This document shows positions 11,534 to 11,860 of a stretch of DNA of 11,860 bases, in pieces. Under the pieces are notes generated by a model. The model saw only the letters and a program-made list of their open reading frames with translations, was not told the DNA's origin and ran no database searches. The DNA lies in contig DASPKS010000031.1 of assembly GCA_035628035.1 (NCBI GenBank), forward strand, positions 1-11,860, given 5' to 3'. The stretch's first letter is position 1; the number at the start of each line of letters is the position of its first letter. The DNA comes from DASPKS01 sp035628035. Lineage in GTDB: Bacteria; Bacteroidota; Rhodothermia; Rhodothermales; Rubricoccaceae. The translations under genes were made by a program, and so were the position numbers.

Positions 11534-11860
11534 GTGGACTTCGACGTTGTCTTCCAGTACCGCATCCCGCACCTCCACCCGCTGACGGTGCACCTCCCGC
11601 TCGTGATCCTCATGCTGGGCGCGGGCGTGGCCGCGGCCTATGCCGTCCGCGGAACGGCGGTCTGGCGGCGTGCAGCCCTCTGCCTGTATGGGCTCGGCGC
11701 GCCGGCCACATGGATAGCCAGCCGCACGGGCCAGGCGCTGGAGCACGAGGTGGAAGGGGAGCCGATGGTGGACCTCTTCGTCGAGATGCACGAGCAGGCG
11801 GCGGCGTGGACGCTGTGGGCGGCCGTACTCGCGCTCCTGGTCTTCGCAGCGGGCACCCTC
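11534..11860 (+). CDS. DUF2231-type membrane protein, 3'-truncated by window edge
   Basis: The frame opens with GTG at 11534, five nt after the stop of the preceding lipoprotein gene, and runs off the right edge after 109 codons without a stop. The visible start, IPHLHPLTVHLPLVILMLG (residues 11-29), carries the His-Pro-Leu-x-Val-His-Leu-Pro motif of DUF2231, a family of small predicted inner-membrane proteins. Three hydrophobic stretches follow (about 20-38, 45-62 and 89-109). Between the last two are TGQALEHEVEGEP (65-77) and EMHEQAA (84-90), whose His/Glu pattern recurs in the family. DUF2231 has no settled function; links to haem or metal carriers have been suggested by gene neighbourhoods. 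The upstream ATG-like positions are in other frames, and no Shine-Dalgarno is visible. The gene is likely co-transcribed with gpmI and the lipoprotein. Confidence 0.7.
   Translation, partial: MDFDVVFQYRIPHLHPLTVHLPLVILMLGAGVAAAYAVRGTAVWRRAALCLYGLGAPATWIASRTGQALEHEVEGEPMVDLFVEMHEQAAAWTLWAAVLALLVFAAGTL

Noticed and set aside
1..11860. CRISPR array, insertion sequence, phage genes or a multi-gene defence island
   Set aside because: No spaced direct repeats, transposase, integrase, restriction or cyclase gene was found; composition is uniform along the window.

Overview
The window is high-GC DNA (about 70% G+C by eye), densely coding on both strands with short intergenic gaps. Several features point to a high-GC relative of Bacteroidota, most likely the Rhodothermota (Rubricoccus/Rubrivirga/Salinibacter-like). 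These are a PorZ-like protein with a type IX secretion C-terminal domain, few Shine-Dalgarno sequences, -7-like boxes that resemble the Bacteroidota TAnnTTTG element, and a DUF4105/Lnb-type lipoprotein N-acyltransferase candidate. The assignment to a lineage is inference; no rRNA or other decisive marker gene is present.

Layout from left to right: (1) the 3' part of a porZ-like gene, cut by the window edge; (2) tRNA-His(GTG) and tRNA-Glu(TTC), with a hairpin terminator between them; (3) a 266-nt gap with three inverted repeats, then a gltS-type glutamate:Na+ symporter; (4) a convergent, leftward azurin-like blue-copper lipoprotein; (5) a divergent, rightward stand-alone membrane protein with two SLATT-like (DUF4231) units; (6) a leftward pair in which the DUF4105/Lnb-like membrane protein and a succinate-semialdehyde-type aldehyde dehydrogenase are joined by a TGATG stop/start overlap; (7) divergent from that pair, a rightward run of endonuclease III (nth), phosphoglycerate mutase (gpmI), a PQQ-like beta-propeller lipoprotein and a DUF2231 membrane protein that runs off the right edge.

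Most genes are housekeeping or envelope functions: glycolysis, base-excision repair, glutamate uptake, aldehyde oxidation, lipoprotein maturation and T9SS. Two predicted lipoproteins lie near a candidate lipoprotein N-acyltransferase, and all would be handled by the same envelope pathway, though nothing shows they are co-regulated. I see no mobile element, CRISPR array, phage gene or clear multi-gene defence island.

The points most worth a second look are: the endonuclease III, whose second [4Fe-4S] ligand is His instead of Cys and which carries a C-terminal zinc-ribbon-like extension; the double-SLATT protein without a partner nucleotide cyclase; a TA[A/G][C/T]TT box that precedes six transcription units; and the nth/DUF4105 divergent promoter, where two such boxes form an inverted repeat and one lies almost on the start codon.
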